Below are positions 32,627-40,255 of a DNA stretch of 62,798 bases, piece after piece; the first letter of the stretch is position 1; each line of letters starts with the position of its first letter. The translations under genes and the position numbers were made by a program. Under the pieces are notes generated by a model, which had not been told where the DNA came from, ran no database searches, and was given only the letters and a program-made list of their open reading frames with translations. The stretch is from contig DASWHR010000064.1 of NCBI GenBank assembly GCA_036398095.1, positions 1 to 62,798 of the forward strand. Reading direction: 5' to 3'. The DNA comes from DASWHR01 sp036398095. GTDB lineage: Bacteria > Actinomycetota > AC-67.

Positions 32627-35548
32627 TCAGGCCTTTTCGATGGAGAACGGGATCTTCGCTCCGTCGAGCTTGACGTCGGCTTTGCCGAGCGGAGATTCGG
32701 CTGCGCCCCGTTCGAAGGAGACGGCGAGAACCTCGGCGGCGATCCAGTCGCGGTGCGCCTCGATCGCGGTCCACAGATCGTCGGGAGCATCCATCGTCAG
32801 CTTGATGCGGTCGGCGACGGCCAGGCCGCTGTTCTTTCGCAGGTTCTGCACGGCGCGAACCAGTTCGCGCGCGTTTCCTTCGGCGCGAAGCTCGGGCGTG
32901 ATCGTCGTATCGAGATGCGCGGTGACCCCGGCGTCGGATGCCGGCGCAACCGCCGCGTCCGACGGTGGCGCGCCGTGCGTGATCTGTTTGACGTTGAGCT
33001 CTTCGAGCACCATCGGCTGCAGGGCGCCGGCGACCTCGGCGCCGTCCACCCAAACCCTCGCGAGCGGCTGGCGCACCTTCGCTTTCGCGGCCTCGCGCGC
33101 CTGCAGGCCGAGCGAGACGACCCGCCGCGCGACGGCCATCGAAGCCCGCAAGTCCTGGTCGATCAGCGACGAGTCGAAGGCGGGCCAGTCGGCCAAGTGC
33201 ACGCTGTCGGGCGCGGATGAATCGACCGAGCACACAAGGTTGTCCCACATCTCGTCGGCGGTGAAGGGACAGAAGGGGGCGACCATCTTGGCCATCGCGA
33301 CCAGGCACTCGTACAAGGTCGCGTGCGCGGCGGCCTTGTCGGCGTCGCCGGCGCCGGACCAGAAGCGGCGGCGTGAGCGGCGCACGTACCAGTTCGACAG
33401 CTCGTCGGCGAACGCGGTCAATTGCCGGCCGGCATCGGCGGCGTCGAACGCGTCCAGCGACGCGGTCACGCCGCGGATCGTGTCGTGCAATTCGGCAAGA
33501 ATCCAGCGGTCCAGCTCGCCCCGCTCGGCCGGCGCCGGGGCGGAGAGCGATCGCGGGCTCAACCCGTCGGTGTTCGCATACAACACGTAGAACGAGTAGA
33601 CGTTCCACCACATCCGCATGAAACCGCGCAGCACCTCGTCGATCGCCTCGAGGGACAGCCTGCGCGACGTCCAGGGCGAGCCGATCGTGAGCAGGTACCA
33701 GCGGAGCGCGTCGGCGCCTTGGCCGTCGAGGATCGTCCACGGATCGATCGCGTTGCCGAGCGACTTCGACATCTTGCGCCCGTCGGCGTCCACGATGTGG
33801 CCGTGGCAGATCACGCGCTCGTACGACGACTTCCCGAACAGCAGCACCGACGAGGCGAGCAGGGAATAGAACCAGCCGCGCGTCTGGTCGATGCCTTCGG
33901 CGATGAACTGCGCCGGGAACGCCGATTCGAACGTCTCGCGGTTCTCGAAGGGATAGTGCCACTGCGCGAACGGCATCGAGCCCGAGTCGTACCAGGTGTC
34001 GATCACGCTGGTCACGCGGCGCATCTCGCCGCCACACTCGTCGCAGGCGAAGACGATGTCGTCGACAAAGGGCCGGTGCGGGTCGAAGCCCGACAAGTCG
34101 CGGCCGCTGCGTTCGGCCAGATCGCCGAACGAGCCGACGCAGACGGTGTGTTGCTGCTCGCAGCGCCAGACCGGAAGCGGCGTGCCCCAATAGCGGTCGC
34201 GCGAGAGCGCCCAGTCGATGTTGTTCTCCAGCCAGTCGCCGAAGCGCCCGTGCTTGATGTGCTCGGGATGCCAGGCGATCGCGTCGTTCGCGGCCAGCAG
34301 ATCGGCCTTGCGAGCGGTCGTGCGGATGTACCAGGAGTTGCGCGCGTAGTAGAGCAGGGGCGTGCTGCACCGCCAGCAGAACGGATAGGTGTGCTCGATC
34401 GTGTCTTCGCGGAAGAGCACGCCGCGCTCGCGCAGGTCGGCGATGATCGCCGGGTCGGCGTCCTTGACGAACGTGCCCCGCCATGGCGTGACCGCCTCGA
34501 CGAACTTTCCTTCACCGTCCACCATGTGGATGACCGGCAAGTCATTCGCGCGGCCGGTCTCCATGTCCTCGGCGCCGTAGGCGGGCGCCGTGTGCACGAT
34601 CCCGGAGCCATCTTCGGTCGTGACGTATTCGGCCGCCACCACGTACCAGGCGCGCTTGTCGGGCTGGGCGAACGAAAACGGCGGCGTGTACGAGCGGCCT
34701 TCCAAGGATCCCGGTTCGTAGTGCTCGACCACCACGGCGTCCGGGCCGAACAGGCGGTGAACAAGGGGCTCGGCGACGATCAGCCGCTCGGCTTCGTATT
34801 GGACGGCGACGTAGGGGACCTCGGGATGGATCGCGGCGGCCGCGTTCGAGATCAGCGTCCACGGCGTCGTCGTCCACACCAGCAGCGACGTGCCGGGCTC
34901 GTCGGTCAGCGGGAAGCGGACGTAGACGCTCGGATCGGTGACGGTCTGATAGCCCTGTGCGACCTCGTGGTCCGACAGCGGCGTCCCGCAGCGCGCGCAG
35001 TAGGGCGTCACCTTGTAGTCCTCGAACAGCAGCCCATCGTCGTAGATCTTCTTGAGCGACCACCACACCGACTCGACGTAGTCGTTGGACATCGTGTAGT
35101 ACGGATCGTCCATGTCGGTCCAGTAGGCGATCCGCTCGGTCATCCGCCGCCATTCGCCGACATAGCGCAGGACGCTCTCGCGGCAGCGGCGGTTGAATTC
35201 CTCGATCCCGAATCCTTCGATGTCGCGCTTGGACGACAGGCCAAGCTCCTTTTCGACTTCGAGCTCGACCGGCAGGCCGTGACAGTCCCAGCCGCCTTTG
35301 CGCGGAACCCAGTCGCCGCGCATGGTGCGGTACCGCGGAAACAGGTCCTTGAAGACGCGCGCCAGCACGTGGTGGACGCCCGGCTTCCCGTTCGCGGTCG
35401 GCGGGCCTTCGTAGATGTTCCAGCGCCGGCCGCCTTCGCGAAGATGCTGGGAGCGCGCGAACACGTCTCGTTCGCGCCAGCGGTCCGTCACCCGCTGCTC
35501 CAGTTCGGGCCAGCGGACGCGCGAATCGACCGGTCGGAAGACGCTCAT
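32627..35548 (-). CDS. ileS: isoleucyl-tRNA synthetase with GVHH in place of HxGH
   Basis: This 973-residue class I synthetase charges tRNA-Ile. It has the Rossmann and editing domain order, KMSKSLGNAIDPW, a CARCGTPLSDHEVAQGYQ zinc/editing region and an anticodon-binding C-terminus. The family layout is the actinobacterial/eukaryote-like type 2. The first class I signature, normally HxGH, reads G57-V58-H59-H60 (KPGVHHVLAR). A swapped GxHH motif has been reported in mupirocin hyper-resistant type 2 enzymes. The 29-nt spacer to the divergent DUF167 gene leaves no room for a T-box. The ATG at 35548 has a TATGAT element 12 nt upstream. Confidence 0.95.
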   Translation of the reverse strand: MSVFRPVDSRVRWPELEQRVTDRWRERDVFARSQHLREGGRRWNIYEGPPTANGKPGVHHVLARVFKDLFPRYRTMRGDWVPRKGGWDCHGLPVELEVEKELGLSSKRDIEGFGIEEFNRRCRESVLRYVGEWRRMTERIAYWTDMDDPYYTMSNDYVESVWWSLKKIYDDGLLFEDYKVTPYCARCGTPLSDHEVAQGYQTVTDPSVYVRFPLTDEPGTSLLVWTTTPWTLISNAAAAIHPEVPYVAVQYEAERLIVAEPLVHRLFGPDAVVVEHYEPGSLEGRSYTPPFSFAQPDKRAWYVVAAEYVTTEDGSGIVHTAPAYGAEDMETGRANDLPVIHMVDGEGKFVEAVTPWRGTFVKDADPAIIADLRERGVLFREDTIEHTYPFCWRCSTPLLYYARNSWYIRTTARKADLLAANDAIAWHPEHIKHGRFGDWLENNIDWALSRDRYWGTPLPVWRCEQQHTVCVGSFGDLAERSGRDLSGFDPHRPFVDDIVFACDECGGEMRRVTSVIDTWYDSGSMPFAQWHYPFENRETFESAFPAQFIAEGIDQTRGWFYSLLASSVLLFGKSSYERVICHGHIVDADGRKMSKSLGNAIDPWTILDGQGADALRWYLLTIGSPWTSRRLSLEAIDEVLRGFMRMWWNVYSFYVLYANTDGLSPRSLSAPAPAERGELDRWILAELHDTIRGVTASLDAFDAADAGRQLTAFADELSNWYVRRSRRRFWSGAGDADKAAAHATLYECLVAMAKMVAPFCPFTADEMWDNLVCSVDSSAPDSVHLADWPAFDSSLIDQDLRASMAVARRVVSLGLQAREAAKAKVRQPLARVWVDGAEVAGALQPMVLEELNVKQITHGAPPSDAAVAPASDAGVTAHLDTTITPELRAEGNARELVRAVQNLRKNSGLAVADRIKLTMDAPDDLWTAIEAHRDWIAAEVLAVSFERGAAESPLGKADVKLDGAKIPFSIEKA

Positions 35549-35560
35549 GTGTGAGCGCGC

Positions 35561-35570
35561 ATCATAATCT
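35561..35570. promoter_or_regulatory. overlapping divergent -10 elements between ileS and DUF167
   Basis: ATCATAATCT contains TATGAT read on the minus strand (35566 down to 35561), 12 nt before the ileS ATG. It also contains TAATCT (35565-35570) on the plus strand, 7 nt before the DUF167 ATG. The two -10 elements share two bases, so one symmetrical site could fire both ways. Confidence 0.6.
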
Positions 35571-35577
35571 GGTGCAC

Positions 35578-35910
35578 ATGAGCGACGAGCAGACCGAGCG
35601 CACCATCGGGGATCTCATCGAGGAAACCGCCCGCGGCCCGGTGCTGCGGATTCGCGTGACCCCGCGTGCCAAGCGCGCCGGAGTTCGAATGGCCGCCGGG
35701 CGGCTGGCCGTGGGCGTGCGCGCCCCCGCCGAAGCCGGCAAGGCAACCGAGGAGGCGCTTCGCCGGGTCGCCGAGCTGCTCGGCCTGCCGCGCTCCGCGG
35801 TTCGCCTGGCGAGCGGGGCAACCAGTCGCGACAAGCGCATCCTCGTCCCCGGCCATACCCCATTTGACCTGCGGAAACGCATCGCCGAGGGCCTCGGGAC
35901 GCTGTTATAG
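35578..35910 (+). CDS. DUF167 (YggU-type) protein
   Basis: This 110-residue protein has the DUF167 core VLRIRVTPRAKRAGVRMAAGRLAVGVRAPAEAGKATEEALRRVAELLGLPRSAVRLASGATSRDKRILV, seen here as the conserved pieces VTPRAKR, VRAPAEAGKA and SGATSRDKRI. Function is unknown; members often lie beside yggT or proC genes. ATG 35578 is chosen over GTG 35551, because the earlier codon lies upstream of the -10 element on the likely transcript. With TAATCT only 7 nt upstream the mRNA is predicted to be leaderless. Confidence 0.85.
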   Translation: MSDEQTERTIGDLIEETARGPVLRIRVTPRAKRAGVRMAAGRLAVGVRAPAEAGKATEEALRRVAELLGLPRSAVRLASGATSRDKRILVPGHTPFDLRKRIAEGLGTLL

Positions 35911-35917
35911 GAGTGTC

Positions 35918-35946
35918 TTGACAGCCCATGGGGGCGGTGCTACTTT
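35918..35946 (+). promoter_or_regulatory. promoter of the DksA-like/lspA/rluD operon
   Basis: TTGACA (35918-35923), a 17-nt spacer and TACTTT (35941-35946) form a near-consensus promoter 8 nt after the DUF167 stop. It predicts a leader of about 80 nt before GTG 36033. Confidence 0.72.
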
Positions 35947-36032
35947 CGGGCATCCGTCGGCCGGGGCCTGTCCCCGGACGTTTCCTATCGTCGCCGGTTC
36001 GGCGGCGTCCCACGCAGGACGAGAGGAGCCGG

Positions 36033-36767
36033 GTGGCTCGCCCCGCCAAGAAGACCAAGACCGCCGCAGCCAAGAAGGCGGTGCCGGCCCGCGCGCCTGT
36101 GAAGAAGACGCACGCGAAGAAGGCAGGCGCGAAAACGGTTCCGGTCAAGAAGGCAGCCGCAACGAAGCCCGCGGCTGCGGCGAAGAAGACGCCCGCGACG
36201 AAGCCGGCCGCGAAGCCCGCCGCGAAGCCGGTGCCGGCAAAGAAGGTGGCCGCGAAGAAGGCCGCGCCCGCGAAGAAGGCGCCGGTTCCCAAGCTCGCGC
36301 CCGCGCAGAAGATCGTCGCGAAGGCCGTCGCTTCGGGCGCGCCACCGGCAAAGGCCGCCGCGCCGCCGAAGCCGGTCAGGCTTCGGCGACCCAAGTTTTC
36401 GCCGAACGAGCTCGAGGCGGTCCGGCAAGAGCTCCTCGATCATCGCGCGACCTATGAGAAGGAGTTCGACGATCTCGAGTCAGGTTCGCTCAACGTTTCG
36501 CAGTCTGAGATGAGCGGCGAAGTCTCCTACGACGAGGAGTTTGCCGACTCCGGCACCTTTACGTTCGAGCGCGAACGCGATCTGTCCCTGTCGAACAACA
36601 TTCGCGACCTGATGGACAAGGTGGATAGCGCGATGCGCAAGCTCGACGAAGGAACCTACGGCGTGTGTGAGCGATGTCGCAACGCGATCGACAAGGCGCG
36701 GCTCAAGGCGCTTCCGTACTCTGTTCTGTGCATCTCGTGCAAACAGCAGGAAGAGCGAATCAGATAA
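36033..36767 (+). CDS. DksA/TraR-type C4 zinc-finger protein with histone-H1-like N-terminal tail
   Basis: This 244-residue protein has an N-terminal half (about 1-110) of Lys/Ala/Pro repeats (PAKK, AAKK, KPAAKP), like histone H1 tails of actinobacterial nucleoid proteins. The C-terminal half is a DksA/TraR-like module: helical PKFSPNELEAVRQELLDH, an acidic TFEREREDLSLS-type region, MRKLDEGTYGVCERC and LCISCK, a C4 zinc site. Such proteins occupy the slot before lspA in actinobacteria. GTG 36033 follows GAGGAG (36022-36027). It could bind RNA polymerase and DNA together; that is inference. Confidence 0.85.
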   Translation: MARPAKKTKTAAAKKAVPARAPVKKTHAKKAGAKTVPVKKAAATKPAAAAKKTPATKPAAKPAAKPVPAKKVAAKKAAPAKKAPVPKLAPAQKIVAKAVASGAPPAKAAAPPKPVRLRRPKFSPNELEAVRQELLDHRATYEKEFDDLESGSLNVSQSEMSGEVSYDEEFADSGTFTFERERDLSLSNNIRDLMDKVDSAMRKLDEGTYGVCERCRNAIDKARLKALPYSVLCISCKQQEERIR

Positions 36768-37276
36768 GCGGGCGCGCGGTTGCTGCGCTGTCGCTGACCG
36801 CCGCCGCCGGTCTGATCACCGACCAGGTCACCAAAGCCGTGGCGCTCGCCACGTTGCCCGAAGGCGGCACCGTCCCCGTCATCGACGGCGTGCTCCACTG
36901 GACGCTTCAACGCAACCCGGGAGCAGCCTTCAGCCTCTTCACCCGCGTTCCGGCGCTGTTCACCGTCCTCGCGTTCGCCATCTCGGCCGGCATCATTTGG
37001 TACGCGCGGCGGGTTCGCGAGACCGGCTTGGGGTTCGCGCTCGGGTTCGTGCTCGGCGGAGCGCTCGGCAACCTGGCCGACCGCATCTTCCGTCCGCCGT
37101 CAGCGTTCCAAGGGCACGTCATCGACTTCATCGATTTTCGCGTCTGGCCGACCTTCAACATCGCCGACGTCTGCGTCGTGACCGGCGCGGCGCTGCTGTT
37201 CCTGCACAGCGTTCGCGCCGAACGCGCCGACAAGCGCGCTGCCGCCGCGGGCGACGACGCCGCCGCCGCGCCGTGA
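36737..37276 (+). CDS. lspA: lipoprotein signal peptidase II LspA
   Basis: This 179-residue aspartyl membrane protease removes signal peptides from prolipoproteins, several of which are encoded in this window. It has four hydrophobic helices and the catalytic dyad motifs GNLADRI and FNIADVCVV, with LQRNPGAAFSLF and GHVIDFIDFRVWP. The start is uncertain: GTG 36737 overlaps the preceding gene by 31 nt; GTG 36728 and ATG 36674 are alternatives. AGGAAGAG (36748-36755) would suit only a non-standard codon near 36764. Coupling to the upstream gene is likely. Its TGA overlaps rluD's GTG. Confidence 0.88.
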   Translation: MQTAGRANQISGRAVAALSLTAAAGLITDQVTKAVALATLPEGGTVPVIDGVLHWTLQRNPGAAFSLFTRVPALFTVLAFAISAGIIWYARRVRETGLGFALGFVLGGALGNLADRIFRPPSAFQGHVIDFIDFRVWPTFNIADVCVVTGAALLFLHSVRAERADKRAAAAGDDAAAAP

Positions 37277-38178
37277 GCGAGCTGTCGTTCGACGTGTCGG
37301 CCGACGAGTCCGGACGCCGGCTCGACGTCGTGCTGGCCGCGCGAGCCGGGATCTCTCGCACGATCGCCGCGACGCTGAACGTTCTCGTGGACGGTCACCA
37401 GGCCGCGAAGTCGCTTCGAGTGGAGGCAGGACAGCGCGTCCGGGCGACGCTGCCACCGGAGGCGATCGCCGAGCCGCAACCGGAGGCCATCGACGTACCG
37501 ATCGTCTACGAGGACGATGCGCTTTTGGTTGTGTCCAAGCCCGCCGGACTCGTTGTGCATCCCGCGCCGGGGCATCCCGGCGGCACGCTCGTCAACGCGT
37601 TGCTGGCCCGCGCCGGCCGCCCGGCCGGCGGCGAAGTGTGGCGTCCTGGCATCGTGCATCGGCTCGACGCGGGAACGAGCGGCCTGATGATCGTGGCGAA
37701 AGACGAACAGGTTTATGCGCGACTGGTCGCGATGCTGTCGGCGCGCGAGGTGCGGCGCACCTACGTGGCGCTGGTGGAAGGCGAGCCGTCGAGCGAGACC
37801 GCCACGATCGACGCGCCGATCGGCCGGTCGCCGCGGCATCGCAAGAAGATGGCAGTCGTCGCAGGGGGGCGCGAATCCGTCACCCATTATCGCGTGCTCG
37901 AACGGCTCGGCGAGGTTTCGCTGCTCGAGGTGCGAATCGAGACCGGCCGGACGCATCAGGTTCGCGTTCATCTATCCGAGATCGGCCACGCCGTCGCCGG
38001 CGATCCCGTCTACGGACGCGGGCGCAAGCTCGCGGCGCGGCTGGGGTTGGAGCGGCCGTTCCTGCATGCCGCCCGCTTGGAGCTTGCCCATCCATCGACG
38101 GGCGAGCCGCTGGCGTTCGAGGATCCGATTCCGGAGGATTTGTCGCGAGCACTCCGCATCGCGCGCGGTGCGCCGTAG
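37273..38178 (+). CDS. rluD: 23S rRNA pseudouridine synthase, RluD type
   Basis: This 301-residue protein has an N-terminal S4 RNA-binding domain (SGRRLDVVLAARAGISRTIAATLNVLVDGH) and a RluA-type catalytic domain. It has VSKPAGLVVHPAPGHPGGTLVNALL, the active-site aspartate in PGIVHRLDAGTSGLM, RTYVALVEG and ETGRTHQVRVHLSEIGHAVAGDPVYG. It probably modifies helix 69 of 23S rRNA, as RluD does in E. coli. lspA-rluD adjacency is common in Gram-positive and actinobacterial genomes. Confidence 0.92.
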   Translation: MSELSFDVSADESGRRLDVVLAARAGISRTIAATLNVLVDGHQAAKSLRVEAGQRVRATLPPEAIAEPQPEAIDVPIVYEDDALLVVSKPAGLVVHPAPGHPGGTLVNALLARAGRPAGGEVWRPGIVHRLDAGTSGLMIVAKDEQVYARLVAMLSAREVRRTYVALVEGEPSSETATIDAPIGRSPRHRKKMAVVAGGRESVTHYRVLERLGEVSLLEVRIETGRTHQVRVHLSEIGHAVAGDPVYGRGRKLAARLGLERPFLHAARLELAHPSTGEPLAFEDPIPEDLSRALRIARGAP

Positions 38179-38213
38179 CCGGCGCCGCTCAAGCCCTTGC
38201 CGATACAGCAAGC

Positions 38214-38798
38214 GTGAGGAGAATTCGAGGCGTCGCGGTTGTGTGCGCGGTCGTATTCGCCGTTTCGATCACCGGGCCTGTGCGGGCGGCCGGGGTGCAG
38301 ATCGTTCGGGGCGACCGCGCATGGGCGCAGTGGTCGGGTGCGAGCGGATGCGTCCAATGGTTCGTGCACGTGCTGGCCGAACGGTCGCAAGTGATCGATC
38401 CGCCGGGAACGCCCGCCGGGGCGTCCGTGGCGTGGGTTTCCATCGTCAAAGCCGACGCATGCACCGGCGCGCTGTTCGAGTCTTCGACCGGCCATGCGCT
38501 CACGCGCGGGATTCGGTTCGATGCCGGCGGCGCCTCGTTGCGCGCGACGGTGCCGTTGACGGACGCGATCAGCGCGACGACTCGCTCGGTGCGGGTCGAG
38601 GTCGATTGGATCGCGACTGATGCGGCCGAGGCGCACTGGGTCGCACACGAATACGGAACGGTCCGAATCGATGCGACTTCGAGCGAGGCGGACGCAGACG
38701 GAAGCGTCGTTCGCAGCACCGGCGCCGTCGCGAGTGGCGATGCGGTCGCTGCCGGGATCATGACCTTCCGGCGGACCGCCGCCGGCCGGGACGTCTAG
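38214..38798 (+). CDS. secreted protein of unknown function
   Basis: This 194-residue protein has a signal peptide (RRIRGVAVVCAVVFAVSITGPVRA, cleavage near residue 25). The mature part is mostly beta-prone (GDRAWAQWSGASGCVQWFVHVLAE, STRSVRVEVDWIA-type strands) with two cysteines. No domain is recognised. GTG 38214 is chosen as the signal peptide start; GATACA (38202-38207) lies 6 nt upstream, so the mRNA may be leaderless. Its TAG shares the CTAG tetramer with the stop of the convergent nuclease gene. Confidence 0.7.
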   Translation: MRRIRGVAVVCAVVFAVSITGPVRAAGVQIVRGDRAWAQWSGASGCVQWFVHVLAERSQVIDPPGTPAGASVAWVSIVKADACTGALFESSTGHALTRGIRFDAGGASLRATVPLTDAISATTRSVRVEVDWIATDAAEAHWVAHEYGTVRIDATSSEADADGSVVRSTGAVASGDAVAAGIMTFRRTAAGRDV

Positions 38799-39955
38799 CG
38801 TTTCCGGTCTTCACGCAGCCGCAAGGCCCATACCGCTCGCTCGACTCGCGCTTGTTCGATCCGGGCGCGAACTTCGTCTGGGAGATCGCCGGCGAGCAGG
38901 TCGCCCACGGCCGCGTCGTCGATGCGGAGCACTCGATCGAGCAAGTCGGGCGTGAGCGCGTCGCGCACCGCGGCCGGATCGAAGGTGTCGCCGGCCCGCG
39001 AGAAGCGCGTCACCGAACCGCCCTTTCCGAACAGCCGTTGCAGGTCGTTTTGCTCGCAGTGCTCGTGGATCGCCGGGGCGATCTCTTCCAGGCGGCGCCA
39101 ATCCTGCAGCATGCGCTTCTTGCGGCCGATCCACTCGTCCACGAGCGGCTGGATGCCGGCATCGGCGTCGCCGGGGGGTCCGTACTGGTGGGACCAGAGT
39201 GGACAGCGCGGCTGGAAGTCGCACCAGTTGCACAGCGGGTTGTCGCGGGGCGCGAAGTTGCCGCCGCGGATCTGTTCGGCGACGCGAAGGATCCGCTCGC
39301 GCACGGCGACCGCGTCCTGGGGGGTGCGGATTCCGGATAGCGGCTGGCCCGGCAGCAGGAAATACAGGGTGAGCTTGTCCGGGCGGATGCCCCAAACCTC
39401 CCAGGCGGCCATGTAATAGATGGAAAGCTGCAGGTCCTGCTCGATGCGCGAGAGGGGTGGCAGTCGCCGGTTGGTCTTGTAGTCGATGATTTCGTAGGTG
39501 CCGTCGGGGTGGCGGTCCATCCGGTCGATCACGCCCGAGACCTTCACGCCTTCGACGTCGATCTCGAATCGCTGTTCGAGCGCGACGGGGATCTGGAAGG
39601 ACGGCGCATTCGCTTGATGGAAGGCGGTCAGGACCTGGCGGCCGTGGTCCTTATAGGAGCGGTTCGCCGCGGGGTTCGGGAACTGCGATTCGTCCCAGAC
39701 GTCGTCCAGGTGAGCAAGCATCTCTTCGACGGGCGGCGGAACCGGGACCGGCTGGTTGTACCAGCGGCGAAGGGCTTCGTGGAGCGAGTTCCCGAAGGAC
39801 AGGATCGGCGACGGCCGCGAGGGCAGCTTGTCCAGATAGCGAAACTTGTACTGCAGGCCGCAGGTTTCGTAAGTGGACAGGCTTGAATAGGACAGCCGCG
39901 AGCCGGGCGGGGCCGGGGGAGCGGCGGCGGGCAGGTCCAGAATCAGTTCGTCCAT
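38795..39955 (-). CDS. RecB-type PD-(D/E)xK nuclease with four-cysteine Fe-S-like site
   Basis: This 386-residue protein belongs to the RecB/AddB/Cas4-like PDDEXK_1 family. It has LSYSSLSTYETCGLQYKFRYL near the N-terminus, GVIDRMDRHPDG (D144) and YEIIDYKTNRR (D158, K160), then the QDLQLSIYYMAAW motif. Cys32 and CNWCDFQPRC (C242, C245, C251) match the arrangement that holds a 4Fe-4S cluster in AddB and Cas4. Single-domain members occur alone in actinobacteria, presumably in DNA repair. The ATG at 39955 gives a clean N-terminus; upstream frame extends without homology. TACGCT lies 10 nt before the ATG on its strand. Confidence 0.85.
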   Translation of the reverse strand: MDELILDLPAAAPPAPPGSRLSYSSLSTYETCGLQYKFRYLDKLPSRPSPILSFGNSLHEALRRWYNQPVPVPPPVEEMLAHLDDVWDESQFPNPAANRSYKDHGRQVLTAFHQANAPSFQIPVALEQRFEIDVEGVKVSGVIDRMDRHPDGTYEIIDYKTNRRLPPLSRIEQDLQLSIYYMAAWEVWGIRPDKLTLYFLLPGQPLSGIRTPQDAVAVRERILRVAEQIRGGNFAPRDNPLCNWCDFQPRCPLWSHQYGPPGDADAGIQPLVDEWIGRKKRMLQDWRRLEEIAPAIHEHCEQNDLQRLFGKGGSVTRFSRAGDTFDPAAVRDALTPDLLDRVLRIDDAAVGDLLAGDLPDEVRARIEQARVERAVWALRLREDRKR

Positions 39956-40255
39956 CGTCGGTCGGAGCGTAACACCCGGGGCCGACAGGTTACAGGGCTG
40001 TGATTTTCGAAAATTTCTCCGCGTCACCCGGCGTTCGCGTTCTTCACGTTCTTGAAGGCGGCGCGCCCGGCGGGTAGTCTGGATCACGCGGAATGACACG
40101 GCTGTAATTCCGCGGAGACAAGCCTTCCCTATCTTTTCGTATGCATGCGCGCGGCGGCATCGGCCACGTCGGCCGGGTCCGCCGCCATGACGTTCGGGCC
40201 CGGCGAACCGGGCCGAGGGGTGGGTGAATCAGCGTGGTGAGTTGGTGAGAGCCGG
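39956..40255. promoter_or_regulatory. divergent spacer, RecB-type nuclease / dnaE
   Basis: No gene is seen in these 300 nt. On the minus side TACGCT (39971 down to 39966) may be the nuclease -10. Toward dnaE there is a perfect inverted repeat CGCGGAAT (40087-40094) / ATTCCGCG (40107-40114) with a 12-nt loop, then a T-rich CTATCTTTTCGTATG stretch that could include a promoter. No clear ribosome site precedes the dnaE ATG. Confidence 0.4.
40003..40014. repeat. 12-bp AT-rich palindrome
   Basis: ATTTTCGAAAAT is a perfect palindrome in otherwise GC-rich DNA, 48 nt upstream of the nuclease start and 242 nt upstream of dnaE. It has the form of a dimeric repressor operator, but I cannot assign a protein. 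Confidence 0.4.

Noticed and set aside
32187..34484. Large minus-strand frame overlapping ileS and the DUF222 gene in another frame, and the plus-strand frame 33422-35554
   Set aside because: Both run through ileS and have no recognisable motif; ileS in its own frame is complete.
35549..35577. T-box riboswitch upstream of ileS
   Set aside because: Only 29 nt separate the two divergent start codons, too short even for the minimal translational T-box.
36674..36736. ATG 36674 as the lspA start
   Set aside because: It would overlap the DksA-like gene by 94 nt with an atypical N-terminus; a start near the second membrane-proximal GTG fits LspA length better, although the exact codon remains open.
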